A stretch of 64,000 bases of DNA from Lactobacillus johnsonii (GTDB lineage Bacteria > Bacillota > Bacilli > Lactobacillales > Lactobacillaceae): positions 558,001 to 622,000 of the forward strand of contig NZ_CP047409.1 of assembly GCF_013487865.1 (NCBI RefSeq), given 5' to 3'. Position numbers and translations under genes: made by a program. The notes below the pieces were generated by a model. It worked only from the letters and a program-made list of their open reading frames with translations. It ran no database searches and was not told where the DNA came from. Positions 8,896 through 17,415 of this stretch are shown here, in pieces; position 1 is the first letter of the stretch; the number at the start of each line of letters is the position of its first letter.

Positions 8896-9528
8896 ATGGC
8901 TAAAATATTTATTTTTGGTGGCTCCGGAAGAGTAGCTACAGACTTAATTAAAGATTTAGTAGCTGATGGTAATACAGTGACAGCCGCAGCTCGTCATCCA
9001 GAAAATATTATTAAACTTGATGGTGTAACACCTGATAAGCTTGATTTACATGCTGATGTAGAAGATATTACTAAACAAGTAAAAGGCTTTGATGTTATTT
9101 ACTTTACTGCTGGATCTCGTGGTAAAGACCTTATCCAAACTGATGCTATGGGAGCAATTAAAACTATGATGGCTGCTGAAAAAGCAGGTGTTAAGCGCTA
9201 TATTATGCTCAGTTCAATGCTTAGTTTAGATGTGGATTCATGGAAGAAGATTCTTGGGCTTGAAGACTATTTAGCTGCTAAATTCTTTGCAGATACTTAT
9301 TTAATGGATTCAACTAATCTTGAATATACGATTTTGCACCCTACGAATCTCACCGAAGAAGCCGGAACAGGCAAAATCAAACTTGATGTTGGACCAACTG
9401 ACTCCAATCCTATACCTGACGTTGCTAAAACATTGGCTGAAATTTTAAAATATCCAAATACTATTGATAAGGTTATTCCAATGAGTAGTGGAAATACACC
9501 AATTGATCAAGCATTGAAAGAAATCTAA
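8896..9528 (+). CDS. NAD(P)-binding atypical SDR / NmrA-like oxidoreductase
   Basis: The 210-aa product opens with a Rossmann dinucleotide motif, IFGGSGRVATDLIKDL, followed by VTAAARHP at the end of the second strand, where NADP-binding proteins place a basic residue. YIMLSSM and YTILHPTNLTEEAGTG match the later SDR-like segments; the classical YxxxK catalytic pair is not obvious, as in atypical SDRs of the NmrA / YhfK type. The ATG follows GAGGAGGAAAAATT. It probably acts on a small molecule or as a redox sensor. It is a single-gene unit between its own promoter and terminator. Confidence 0.82.
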   Translation: MAKIFIFGGSGRVATDLIKDLVADGNTVTAAARHPENIIKLDGVTPDKLDLHADVEDITKQVKGFDVIYFTAGSRGKDLIQTDAMGAIKTMMAAEKAGVKRYIMLSSMLSLDVDSWKKILGLEDYLAAKFFADTYLMDSTNLEYTILHPTNLTEEAGTGKIKLDVGPTDSNPIPDVAKTLAEILKYPNTIDKVIPMSSGNTPIDQALKEI

Positions 9529-9535
9529 CTAGAAG

Positions 9536-9560
9536 AAAAAGCTCCATTGTGGAGCTTTTT
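9536..9560 (+). terminator. Rho-independent terminator
   Basis: AAAAAGCTCCA pairs with TGGAGCTTTTT, with a 3-base loop. It sits between the convergent SDR-like and fRMsr genes and can serve both strands. Confidence 0.88.
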
Positions 9561-9587
9561 GTGTTTATAGTGTTAAATAATTAATTT

Positions 9588-10046
9588 TTAGAATTTAAAT
9601 ACCTTAGAAATTTTTTCTAAGTATTTTTGATCTAACTCATCGAAGTTAGCTAATTTAGTTGAATCGAAATCAAAAACTCCCCATAAATCGCCGCTTGTTT
9701 TAAAAATAGGGACAACAATTTCAGAATTTGATTCACTATCACAGGCAATATGTCCAACAAACTCATATACATTTTTTATAATTTGAGTTTGCTTTTCTTT
9801 TGCGGTTGTTCCGCATACCCCTTTACCAATTTGGATATGAACACAAGCTGGCTTTCCTTGAAAAGGGCCAAGAATCAATTCTTGGTTATCATAACGATAT
9901 ACGCCGGCAAAGTTAACATTATTAAGTGAATTAAACAATAAAGCCGAAATATTTGCTGTATTTGCAATCCAATCTTTTTCTCCTTCAACTAGGGCTTGGG
10001 CTTGTTTTAATAATAGTTGATAATTGTCTTCTGTCGTGGCAGCCAT
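9588..10046 (-). CDS. msrC: Free methionine-(R)-sulfoxide reductase (GAF domain)
   Basis: This enzyme reduces free L-methionine-(R)-sulfoxide, an oxidative-damage repair reaction. The 152-aa protein is a single GAF domain with Cys68, Cys78 and Cys102. Their 10- and 24-residue spacings match the three conserved cysteines of the fRMsr family, and the surrounding KPACVHIQIGKGVCG and HIACDSESNSEIVVPI are its signature segments. AGAAAGAAGG precedes the ATG. It is transcribed alone. This is a confident assignment; the gene symbol is the one commonly used for the family. Confidence 0.92.
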   Translation of the reverse strand: MAATTEDNYQLLLKQAQALVEGEKDWIANTANISALLFNSLNNVNFAGVYRYDNQELILGPFQGKPACVHIQIGKGVCGTTAKEKQTQIIKNVYEFVGHIACDSESNSEIVVPIFKTSGDLWGVFDFDSTKLANFDELDQKYLEKISKVFKF

Positions 10047-10093
10047 AATTGAATACCTTCTTTCTCTTAAATTGTTCTAATTCTACCATTAAT

Positions 10094-10562
10094 TTAGTAA
10101 ATTAAGGATTTTAAATCAATTTTTTTCAGAAGAAATTTGTGTATCAACATAACTATGTAGGCAGTAATAAAAATAAGTGGAGCTAAAGGAATTGGTAATA
10201 AAAAAATTAACAAGATAGCTGTAAGGAGTGGCTTTTCTAAAATAATAGTGACGCTAGCAACTACTGCTAATGATACAGTAATTGCTGGTTGAATAGGGAT
10301 GAATTGAGCAATTGCAGTACCAACAGCGATGCTAGCAAAAATTGCCGGGAAAATTTTACCTCCGCGCCAGTTTATCATTCCCGCGGTAAAAACAGTAGTT
10401 GAAGCTTCAGCTCCAATACTTCCACTAGCTCCTAATGATAAAAGCCCTAAAGTAAAAGACTTCCACCAAGAATGATAATCGAGTTTTCTATTTTTCCGAA
10501 TCTCATGATACTTCTTCAATCGTTAAAGGATCAATTCCTTTATACAATTTAGATTTATGATA
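10094..10562 (-). pseudogene. Truncated ClC-type chloride channel/transporter remnant
   Basis: The main open frame (10094-10519, TTG start) encodes 141 residues with GASGSIGAEAS and GGKIFPAIFAS, which resemble ClC selectivity-filter motifs, then hydrophobic helices. Complete ClC proteins are about 400 aa or more, so most of the protein is missing. Upstream in another frame, 10504-10562 reads YHKSKLYKGIDPLTIEEVS and then stops, which would continue naturally into the IRKNRKLDY segment. That indicates a frameshift near 10505-10515 as well as loss of the N-terminus. I therefore treat it as a pseudogene rather than a small membrane protein. Confidence 0.65.
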
Positions 10563-10647
10563 GCAGTGTACTTTATTTGTTGTCTTGGTTCAAATCGCTC
10601 ATAATAAATTTGAGAGCAGAATAAATAAAGAAAGGATTGGTCCATTT

Positions 10648-11643
10648 ATGATTGGAAGAGAAACTCAAATACGCCTAGTAAATAAATTAGAGAATATTCA
10701 CCATGTTGTAGTTCAAGCTTCCGCAATTGATGGAAGTAACGTCTTTGCCTTGCAGCTTCTTCATAAACAAAGCGACGTTGTTGTTTATCAAACTCCAAAT
10801 GATAGTGAAACTGTTACATTTGATGAAGACCATCCTATTTTATACTTAAAAGGCCCAAATTCAGCTGGAACTGCTGGTGGACATACACAGACCTGGGTGC
10901 AAAGCGGAGAAAATAATAAGTGGTTTGTTGGTACTAAGCCAAAAAGACATGGAAGTACCTATTGGACAACCCAAATTGCAAGAGTGGAAGTTCCTGGATA
11001 TCAAACACAAGTATTTGCTAATAATACTGATTTACCACGTCTTTCCTACCTTAATCGAGCAGGGGCCGGTTATGGAGATGGAGATACAGTTTATCCAGGA
11101 AAAGATTTAGTAAGAGTAGAAGCCACTGTTTCACCAAATGGTCATTATTTCTTAGTTGCAAGCATTGATATAAATCATACCGGCTATTTTGCACTCTATG
11201 ACCTTAATGAAGTAAATAATAAGTTAGATGAGGTAGAAGAAAAAGCTGAAGATATTAATATTGAGAATTTAACATGCTTAGGAGCCTTTAAGGTCCCTCA
11301 TTTTAATGATCAAAAGATTGTCTCTATTCAGGGATACGGAGTAGATGATAATAAGGATATCTATATTTCAAGTCAACGAAGCCCGCATACAACTTTTTTA
11401 GGTTTTCCAAAACAGGGAAAACCTCGTGAAATTGTTAAAATTCCGTGGGGGATAGCTGATCCAGATAAGTGGTCTGTAGTTAATTTAGATAATAGCTTAA
11501 AACTTGATGCTTTAGATTTTTGTACTGAATTTGAAGGAATTCAAGTAACTAGTGATTGTCTTTACTTAACAGTAGCTTATCATCAGCGAAATAGTGACTT
11601 AACAACTTTAATGAATCGTATTTACCAAGTTGAAAAATTTTAG
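10648..11643 (+). CDS. Helveticin J-family class III bacteriocin-like protein
   Basis: Helveticin J is a large, heat-labile lactobacillus bacteriocin. The 331-aa product shares its hallmark segments in order: GGHTQTWV, KWFVGTKP, IARVEVPG, TDLPRLSYLNRAG, then IYISSQ, EIVKIPW and CLYLTVAYHQRN. I place the start at the ATG at 10648, not an upstream TTG at 10585, because AAAGGA lies before it and the resulting N-terminus matches the family length (about 330 aa). No signal peptide or double-glycine leader is visible, as in helveticin J itself. No immunity or transport gene is adjacent. Actual killing activity is unproven; many homologs are uncharacterised. Confidence 0.85.
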   Translation: MIGRETQIRLVNKLENIHHVVVQASAIDGSNVFALQLLHKQSDVVVYQTPNDSETVTFDEDHPILYLKGPNSAGTAGGHTQTWVQSGENNKWFVGTKPKRHGSTYWTTQIARVEVPGYQTQVFANNTDLPRLSYLNRAGAGYGDGDTVYPGKDLVRVEATVSPNGHYFLVASIDINHTGYFALYDLNEVNNKLDEVEEKAEDINIENLTCLGAFKVPHFNDQKIVSIQGYGVDDNKDIYISSQRSPHTTFLGFPKQGKPREIVKIPWGIADPDKWSVVNLDNSLKLDALDFCTEFEGIQVTSDCLYLTVAYHQRNSDLTTLMNRIYQVEKF

Positions 11644-11647
11644 AATG

Positions 11648-11680
11648 AAAAATAGGCAGACTTTTATGTCTGTCTATTTT
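11648..11680 (+). terminator. Rho-independent terminator
   Basis: AATAGGCAGAC pairs with GTCTGTCTATT, followed by T residues, just after the helveticin-like stop codon. Confidence 0.82.
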
Positions 11681-11710
11681 GCTATAATTGATAAAAATGA
11701 GGTGTGAAAA

Positions 11711-12277
11711 ATGGAAAAAATGCGTTGTAGTTGGGGAAATAGTAAGAATCCACTCTATCAAGAATATCATGATAAGGAGTGGGGTAAGTTGAATCTAGAT
11801 TCAACCTACTTATATGAGATGCTTGTGTTAGAAAGTTTTCAATCGGGATTATCCTGGGAAACAATTTTAAATAAACGTGAAAATTTTCGAAAAGCATTTG
11901 CAAATTTCGACTATCATGAAGTAGCCAAATTTAATGAAGCTGATTTTGAAAGATTAATGCAAGATAAAGGAATTGTACGGAATCGACTAAAGATTAATGC
12001 TGCAATTAATAATGCAAAAGTTTTAGTTAAACTAGAAAACAACAATCAAACTTTCAAACAAATTCTAACTAAGTTTATTCCTGAGCCAATAAATCATCAT
12101 CCTAAAAAAATGGAGGATGTTCCTGCTTCAAATGACTTGTCTAAACAAATTTCAAAAGAAATGAAAAAAAGGGGTTTTAAGTTTGTGGGACCAGTAACAA
12201 TATATTCATTTTTGCAGGCAGTTGGATTAATAAATGATCACATAGAAGATTGTAGCTTTAAGAATGGAGAACTGTAA
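11711..12277 (+). CDS. tag: DNA-3-methyladenine glycosylase I
   Basis: This base-excision repair enzyme removes 3-methyladenine from alkylated DNA. The 188-aa protein begins MEKMRCSWG and continues YHDKEWG, the Tag signature. The four expected zinc ligands are visible: Cys6 and His20 at the N-terminus, and the His and Cys of DHIEDCSF at the C-terminus. The GLSWETIL and GFKFVGPVTIYSFLQAVG segments fit the helix-hairpin-helix fold. AGGTGTG precedes the ATG. Its stop overlaps the next ATG by one base, so the two are translationally coupled. Confidence 0.95.
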   Translation: MEKMRCSWGNSKNPLYQEYHDKEWGKLNLDSTYLYEMLVLESFQSGLSWETILNKRENFRKAFANFDYHEVAKFNEADFERLMQDKGIVRNRLKINAAINNAKVLVKLENNNQTFKQILTKFIPEPINHHPKKMEDVPASNDLSKQISKEMKKRGFKFVGPVTIYSFLQAVGLINDHIEDCSFKNGEL

Positions 12278-13215
12278 TGCCTTTATTACTACCGACAAAA
12301 CAAGTAGTGATTATGTTTATCTTGATGTTTGTTGGCTGGATTTGCTACCAGGTAAAATTTCTCCATGAACAAACAGTAAAAGATTTAACTAAGATACTTC
12401 TTTATGTAGTATCACCATGCTTAATTATTAATTCTTTTCGCCAATCTTTTTCAGTTACTAGATTAATACAATTTAGTTTAATTCTTTTACTAGTACTTGT
12501 TTTATTTGTGTTTAAAATTATTGTAAGTTCGGTTCTCTTTAACAAAAGAACAATTAAAGACGAGCAAAAAAGAACAATTCTGCGATATGCGGGAACTTAT
12601 ACTAATGCGGGCTTTATGGGAATACCTTTAGTACAGGCACTTTTAGGGAATAATGGTGTGTTTTTTGCAGTACCATATTTGATTATTTATAACATCTTTA
12701 TGTGGACGCATGGCATTAGAATGTTTACTAGAAAAAAGCAATCATTTAAAGAAAGTTTTCATCAAGCTATAGTTAACCCTAATATTATTGCAGCTATTGT
12801 AGGGATGATATTATTTGTAATTCAAATTAAATTACCTGATATAGTTTCTGATCCTATGAACTATATTGCTAATTTGAATACTCCGCTAAGTATGATTGTT
12901 ATTGGTACAAATCTTGGAGCTATTAATTTAAAAGAAGACTGGCATGATAAGTTAGTTTGGAGTGGAGTATTAGTTAGAAATCTGTTTTTCCCATTAATAA
13001 TTTTAGGTTTTTTACTAGTTTTGCCGCTTCCATCAATTGCTAAAATGACAACTTTAATTATGGCAGCTTGTCCAGTAGCAGGAGTAGTAGTGCTTTTTAG
13101 CTTAATCAGCAATTTTGAAGTGAAATTTCCTACTAAATTAATGTGTTTATCTACTTTAGTAGCAATTATTACTCTTCCAGTCATAATTAGTTTGGCTAAT
13201 TTAATGGGAATATAG
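12277..13215 (+). CDS. AEC-family (auxin efflux carrier-like) membrane transporter
   Basis: The 312-aa protein has about ten hydrophobic segments in two halves, typical of the AEC family, which in bacteria includes malate and other organic-acid carriers. Characteristic elements are the first-half VSPCLIINSFR and TYTNAGFMGIPLVQALLG and the second-half LNTPLSMIVIGTNLG and AACPVAGVVVLFS. The start overlaps the stop of tag by one base. The substrate cannot be read from sequence; malate or another carboxylate is the usual guess in lactobacilli. There is no functional link to tag beyond cotranscription. Confidence 0.85.
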   Translation: MPLLLPTKQVVIMFILMFVGWICYQVKFLHEQTVKDLTKILLYVVSPCLIINSFRQSFSVTRLIQFSLILLLVLVLFVFKIIVSSVLFNKRTIKDEQKRTILRYAGTYTNAGFMGIPLVQALLGNNGVFFAVPYLIIYNIFMWTHGIRMFTRKKQSFKESFHQAIVNPNIIAAIVGMILFVIQIKLPDIVSDPMNYIANLNTPLSMIVIGTNLGAINLKEDWHDKLVWSGVLVRNLFFPLIILGFLLVLPLPSIAKMTTLIMAACPVAGVVVLFSLISNFEVKFPTKLMCLSTLVAIITLPVIISLANLMGI

Positions 13216-13258
13216 GGGGAAAATGGAAAAATGAAAGAAAAGAAGAAGAACTATTTTA

Positions 13259-13288
13259 AAAAAAGCAGATCGACTGATCTGCTTTTTT
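13259..13288. terminator. Bidirectional rho-independent terminator
   Basis: AAAAAGCAGATC and GATCTGCTTTTT form a near-perfect stem with A and T flanks between the convergent AEC and aquaporin genes. Confidence 0.9.
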
Positions 13289-13298
13289 GTCTGAATAA

Positions 13299-14051
13299 TT
13301 AAAGTCCAAATGGAATCTTGTAAAGGAAAATTCCGATGATTGCACCTAAGATAGGAGCAACTACAGGAACCCATCCATAGCTCCAGTGAGCATCCTTTTT
13401 ATTAGGAATTGGTAAAATTGAGTAAACAAGTCTTGGACCGAAGTCACGTGCTGGGTTAAGGGCTGGGCCAGTTGGACCACCAAGTGCCATAACCAAAGCA
13501 GTGATTAAGAATCCTACACCGATATTGGCAATGTCAACTGCTTGTTTGAAGAACATACCCTTGTATAAACCGATTGCAACAAACATCAAGACACCAGTAC
13601 CGACAAGCTCAGAAATGAAACCATTCCATTTACTGTTAACACAGTCACTAGTAGCAAAACATGCAAAAACAATGTTAGAGTCGGTAGATTTTTTGATGTA
13701 TGGCCAGTAAATAGTGATAATAAGAAGTTGACCACAAATTGCGCCAAGAACTTGTGAAATAATGTAAGGTGTTACTTGTGCCCAAGGGAAGACACCAGCA
13801 GTAGCTTGAGCAAGTGTAACGGCTGGATTAAGGTGATTACCAGAAATTGATCCAAAAAGCATTGCTGGAAGCATAACACCAAAACCAAAACTGAAGGCGA
13901 TTAAAATCCAACCACCATTGGCTTTACCATCATGAGCATTACCAGTAGTTCCCTTTAAAAATGAGTTGGCAACGGCACCGTTACCAAACATAACCATGAT
14001 TAGCGTACCGAAAAATTCGGCAAAATACTTGAGCATCCAACTATGTTCCAT
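13299..14051 (-). CDS. glpF: Glycerol uptake facilitator / aquaglyceroporin
   Basis: This is a six-helix MIP-family channel for glycerol, water or related small solutes. The two pore motifs are present as GNHLNPAVTLA and GPALNPARDFGPRL; the Asp after the second NPAR is the mark of the glycerol-conducting subfamily. The protein is 250 aa from the ATG at 14051. A longer frame reaches 14168, but its extra 39 residues are basic and aromatic and lie in the promoter region. GAGAGG lies about 13 bases upstream. In lactobacilli, members of this group also pass dihydroxyacetone, lactate or hydrogen peroxide; the real solute here is unknown. Confidence 0.9.
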   Translation of the reverse strand: MEHSWMLKYFAEFFGTLIMVMFGNGAVANSFLKGTTGNAHDGKANGGWILIAFSFGFGVMLPAMLFGSISGNHLNPAVTLAQATAGVFPWAQVTPYIISQVLGAICGQLLIITIYWPYIKKSTDSNIVFACFATSDCVNSKWNGFISELVGTGVLMFVAIGLYKGMFFKQAVDIANIGVGFLITALVMALGGPTGPALNPARDFGPRLVYSILPIPNKKDAHWSYGWVPVVAPILGAIIGIFLYKIPFGL

Positions 14052-14152
14052 AAGATACTTTTTTCCTCTCTTGAAAAAATAAGTGAAAAATAAACACAAG
14101 TACTGATTATACCTAAGTTTACAAAAAAAGCATAGATATTTTTTAAAGAATC

Positions 14153-14182
14153 TTGCAATTTTAAGCAAAAAGTTTGCATAAT
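14153..14182 (+). promoter_or_regulatory. Predicted promoter of first DHA2 exporter
   Basis: TTGCAA and CATAAT are spaced by 18 bases. The transcript start would fall near 14189, leaving a leader of about 65 bases that contains the hairpin at 14200-14235. Confidence 0.55.
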
Positions 14183-14199
14183 AAGAAGATAAATGTCCA

Positions 14200-14235
14200 A
14201 GCTCTAATTACCAAATGTAATAAGGGCTCTTTTTG
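14200..14235 (+). promoter_or_regulatory. Terminator-like leader hairpin (candidate attenuator)
   Basis: AGCTCTAATTAC can pair with GTAATAAGGGCT (one mismatch, one G-U), followed by TCTTTTTG. It lies inside the 5' leader of the exporter gene, 20 bases before its ATG, where a terminator would stop the gene's own transcription. A four-codon frame (ATG TCC AAG CTC TAA, 14193-14207) overlaps the left arm. Conditional attenuation by ribosome movement is the inference; no regulation is shown. Confidence 0.5.
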
Positions 14236-14255
14236 TTATTGAGGGAAGTGCTTTA

Positions 14256-15734
14256 ATGAATAAAAAACAGATTACGATGGTGACTGTAGCGTTGATGCTC
14301 GGGAACGTTATGGCAGGGTTAGATGGAACTATTACTAATACGGCTATTCCTGCCATCGTTTCAGCGTTACATGGGATCCAATTTATGGGATGGATTGTGG
14401 CAATCTATCTCTTAGGAATGTCTGTTTCAATACCAATTTGGACAAAAATTGGAGAAAAAATTACTAATAAATTAGCTTTTGAGATTGCACTAGTGCTGTT
14501 TGTTTTAGGTTCAACGCTTGAAGGACTAGCACCTAATATCTACTTTTTCTTAGTTGCCCGAATGATTATGGGAATTGGTGGTGGAGGAATGGGGTCCTTG
14601 CCTTATATTATTGCAGGATACGTCTTTCCAAATATTAAGAAAAGAACCCAAGTTTTGGGATATTTGACAGCCAGTTTCAATGGAGCAGCAATTTTAGGAC
14701 CTTTAGTGGGAGGTTGGCTAATTGATGCTCTATCATGGCACTGGGTATTTTATATTAATATTCCAATTGGTTTAGTTGCTTTGTTAATTTCCTTGATCTA
14801 TTACAAGCCAGTTACACCAAAAAGTGTCCCAGTTTTTGATTTACAAGGGGCATTTTTGCTAGTGAGTGGTTTAATTATGTTTTTAATGGGAATCCAACTC
14901 TTGGGATTAACTGCAACTTGGATTGTAGTAGGGTTGATCCTATTTAGCTTAGTTTTACTGATCTTTTTCTTTTTGCATGAAGCTAAAGCAGAAAATCCAA
15001 TTATTCCTTTATCTATTTTTAGTAATCATGATCTAAATGGTGATTTGATTTTATTTGCGACTACATGGGGAGCTTTTATTGCTGTAAATACATATTTGCC
15101 AATGTGGGCTCAAGCTCTTTTAGGAATGTCTGCTTTAATGGGTGGAATGACGTTAATTCCTAACTCAATTGTTGAAATTATTGCTTCTCAAACAGTTGCC
15201 ACAATTCAAGAGAAAATTAGAACATTTACGCTGGTAATGATTGGAATTGTTACAATGATGATTTCATCTGGTGGTCTTTTCTTAGCTAATGATCAAACTC
15301 CTCTCTGGATATTAATTTTGATTGGGGCATTTTCTGGCATTGGAGTAGGATTTATTTTTGTTGCACTTCAAGTAAAAGTACAAATCGATGCTGGAATGGA
15401 AGATATGGCAACCGCAACTTCAACGTCTTATTTAATTAGAATTTTAGCTCAAACTATTATGGCAGCTGTATATGGGGTCATCATGAATTTAGCGTTAGCT
15501 AGTGGAATTAATACGCATTCAAGTATTACGATGCATATGATGAATGAACTAAGTGACGCAAAATCAGCTAAATTATTGCCACAATATCTTTTGCCAGAAA
15601 TGCGCCGAATTTTTCATAGTGGTATTCATGAAATTATGGCAGTCTCTTTTATTTTGTTGATAATTGCTACTGTCTTTAATTTTTATTTCAATTTTAGGCA
15701 GCCAAATAAAAAACTTAATAGATCATCAAAATAA
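14256..15734 (+). CDS. MFS multidrug exporter, DHA2 (14-TM) family, copy 1
   Basis: A proton-driven drug exporter of the membrane. The 492-aa protein carries the DHA2 features LDGTITNTAIPAI in helix 1, MGIGGGGMGSLPYI, and the antiporter motif C as AAILGPLVGGWLIDALSW. WHWVFYINIPIGL is also typical of the 14-helix group. GAGGGAAG precedes the ATG. It is followed by a closely similar paralog in the same direction (copy 2, starting at 15841), clearly a tandem duplication. Substrates are unknown. Control by the upstream leader hairpin is possible. Confidence 0.9.
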   Translation: MNKKQITMVTVALMLGNVMAGLDGTITNTAIPAIVSALHGIQFMGWIVAIYLLGMSVSIPIWTKIGEKITNKLAFEIALVLFVLGSTLEGLAPNIYFFLVARMIMGIGGGGMGSLPYIIAGYVFPNIKKRTQVLGYLTASFNGAAILGPLVGGWLIDALSWHWVFYINIPIGLVALLISLIYYKPVTPKSVPVFDLQGAFLLVSGLIMFLMGIQLLGLTATWIVVGLILFSLVLLIFFFLHEAKAENPIIPLSIFSNHDLNGDLILFATTWGAFIAVNTYLPMWAQALLGMSALMGGMTLIPNSIVEIIASQTVATIQEKIRTFTLVMIGIVTMMISSGGLFLANDQTPLWILILIGAFSGIGVGFIFVALQVKVQIDAGMEDMATATSTSYLIRILAQTIMAAVYGVIMNLALASGINTHSSITMHMMNELSDAKSAKLLPQYLLPEMRRIFHSGIHEIMAVSFILLIIATVFNFYFNFRQPNKKLNRSSK

Positions 15735-15737
15735 AGC

Positions 15738-15766
15738 TTGTGTTTAAGGAATTAAGCAAGTATATT
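15738..15766 (+). promoter_or_regulatory. Predicted promoter of second DHA2 exporter
   Basis: TTGTGT and TATATT are separated by exactly 17 bases, beginning 3 bases after the stop of copy 1. The second exporter can therefore be transcribed on its own. Confidence 0.6.
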
Positions 15767-15780
15767 TTAGATAAGATTAT

Positions 15781-15815
15781 TAGCCTTGATTATTGCAAAA
15801 TAATTGGGGCTTTTT
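15781..15815 (+). promoter_or_regulatory. Terminator-like leader hairpin of second exporter (candidate attenuator)
   Basis: AGCCTTGATTATT pairs with AATAATTGGGGCT using G-U pairs, followed by TTTTTATTT. It could simply be the terminator of copy 1, but it lies downstream of the predicted promoter at 15738-15766 and 25 bases before the ATG of copy 2, mirroring the arrangement in front of copy 1. A short frame, TTG ATT ATT GCA AAA TAA (15786-15803), lies within the stem. Confidence 0.5.
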
Positions 15816-15840
15816 ATTTCATAGAAAAGTAGGTGTACTG

Positions 15841-17292
15841 ATGACAAAAAAGCAAGTAACGATGGTCACATTTGCTATGGTTTTGGCTAATGTAATGGCG
15901 GGATTAGATAGCACGATTATTAACACAGCAATTCCAGCTATTATTGCAGACTTACATGGAATTCAATTCATGGGGTGGATAATTGCCATTATGCTCTTAG
16001 GGATGTCTGTTTCAACTCCAATTTGGACTAAAGTTGGGGAAAAGATTGGTAATAAGGCGGCTTTTGAATTATCGTTACTCTTTTTTGTATTAGGGTCACT
16101 TTTTCAGGGACTGGCAAATAATATGTATTTTTTCCTTTTAGCTCGCGCTTTAATGGGAGTGGGTGCTGGAGGAATGGGTTCGCTACCCTACATAATGGCT
16201 GGTTTTATCTTTGATAATATTAAAGCAAGAACAAAAATTTTAGGTTATTTAGGGGCTGCCTTTAGTGTAGCAGCTATTATCGGACCACTAGTAGGTGGTT
16301 ATTTGGTTGATTCACTTTCTTGGCATTGGGTCTTTTATATCAATATTCCGATTGGACTTTTAGCAATTTTTCTTTCATTGCTTTACTATCGTGAAGGTAC
16401 AATTAAAGAGACTCCAAAATTTGATGTATTGGGCTCTTTCCTAATTATTGTTGGTTTAACTTTACTTTTATTAGGAATCCAACTACTTGGGTTAACTAGT
16501 AGCTGGATTGTGGTTAGTTTAGTTATTGCTGGTATAGTTTTACTGGTCTTATTTTTTATGCACGAAGAGAATCATCCAAATCCAGTTGTCCCGATTAGCA
16601 TGTTTAAAAATCGGGCTTTAGTTGGGGATTTTTTACTTTTTATTTTTAGCTGGGGAGCTTTTTTAGCTGTAAATACTTACTTACCAATGTGGGCGCAGGG
16701 ATTACTTGGAACAACTGCATTAATTGGTGGAATGACGCTAATTCCTAATTCTTTAGTTGATGTTGTAGGGACTTTAGTAGTTAACCCCTTAAAAGCACGC
16801 TTTAGTAATCGCAGTTTACTGTCAATGGGGTTAATATGTATTCTCATTTCTTCACTAGGTTTGGCCATTGCTCCACAAAATACTAATATCTGGTGGCTTT
16901 CAATTATTGGAACTTTTTCTGGCTTTGGTGTTGGTTTTATTTTTGTTTTACTTCAAATAAAAGTTCAAGTTGACGCTAGTGAAAAAAATATGGCCCCAGC
17001 AACTTCACTCTCGTATTTAATTCGTATTCTTGCTCAAACGATAATGGCAGCTGTTTATGGTGTAATTATGAATATGGAGTTAGCGCGGGGTGTAAGAGAG
17101 AATCATGGAATAACAATGAGCATGCTTAATAAATTAAGTGATGCATCTTCCGCAAAAAGTTTGCCGCAACACTTGCTGCCAACGATGAGAAATATTTTTC
17201 ATTTAGGACTTCAAGAAATTATGTGGTGTGCGACTGCTCTCTTGGTGGTAGCACTTTTATTAAACTTTGTTTTTAATAAAAGCGATAAGTAA
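15841..17292 (+). CDS. MFS multidrug exporter, DHA2 (14-TM) family, copy 2
   Basis: A paralog of the preceding exporter, 483 aa, with the same motif series: LDSTIINTAIPAI, MGVGAGGMGSLPYIM, and AAIIGPLVGGYLVDSLSW. Both copies share the long C-terminal PQHLLP / PQYLLP and RNIFH / RRIFH region, so the duplication covers the whole gene. I chose the ATG at 15841, with AGTAGGTG before it, over a TTG at 15793 whose extension would lie inside the leader hairpin. Tandem retention suggests either dosage or diverged drug specificity; substrates are unknown. Confidence 0.9.
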   Translation: MTKKQVTMVTFAMVLANVMAGLDSTIINTAIPAIIADLHGIQFMGWIIAIMLLGMSVSTPIWTKVGEKIGNKAAFELSLLFFVLGSLFQGLANNMYFFLLARALMGVGAGGMGSLPYIMAGFIFDNIKARTKILGYLGAAFSVAAIIGPLVGGYLVDSLSWHWVFYINIPIGLLAIFLSLLYYREGTIKETPKFDVLGSFLIIVGLTLLLLGIQLLGLTSSWIVVSLVIAGIVLLVLFFMHEENHPNPVVPISMFKNRALVGDFLLFIFSWGAFLAVNTYLPMWAQGLLGTTALIGGMTLIPNSLVDVVGTLVVNPLKARFSNRSLLSMGLICILISSLGLAIAPQNTNIWWLSIIGTFSGFGVGFIFVLLQIKVQVDASEKNMAPATSLSYLIRILAQTIMAAVYGVIMNMELARGVRENHGITMSMLNKLSDASSAKSLPQHLLPTMRNIFHLGLQEIMWCATALLVVALLLNFVFNKSDK

Positions 17293-17415
17293 GGATTTAA
17301 GATCAAATATAAAATAGTTACAGAAAATTTAGCTATTCTTAATAATTTGATTTTTTATTAAAAATATCTTTTAATTAGAGAAGTAAATTATAATTTAGAA
17401 AAGAGAAGGATTCTT

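Noticed and set aside
10585-11643. Helveticin-like gene starting at TTG 10585
   Set aside because: The extra 21 residues have no family similarity, and a proper ribosome site precedes ATG 10648.
13231-13302. Short Lys-rich frame after the AEC gene
   Set aside because: It runs through the terminator stem and has no family-like sequence.
13501-13710. Plus-strand open frame inside glpF
   Set aside because: It is antisense to a well-supported gene, has no ribosome site and no recognisable protein features.
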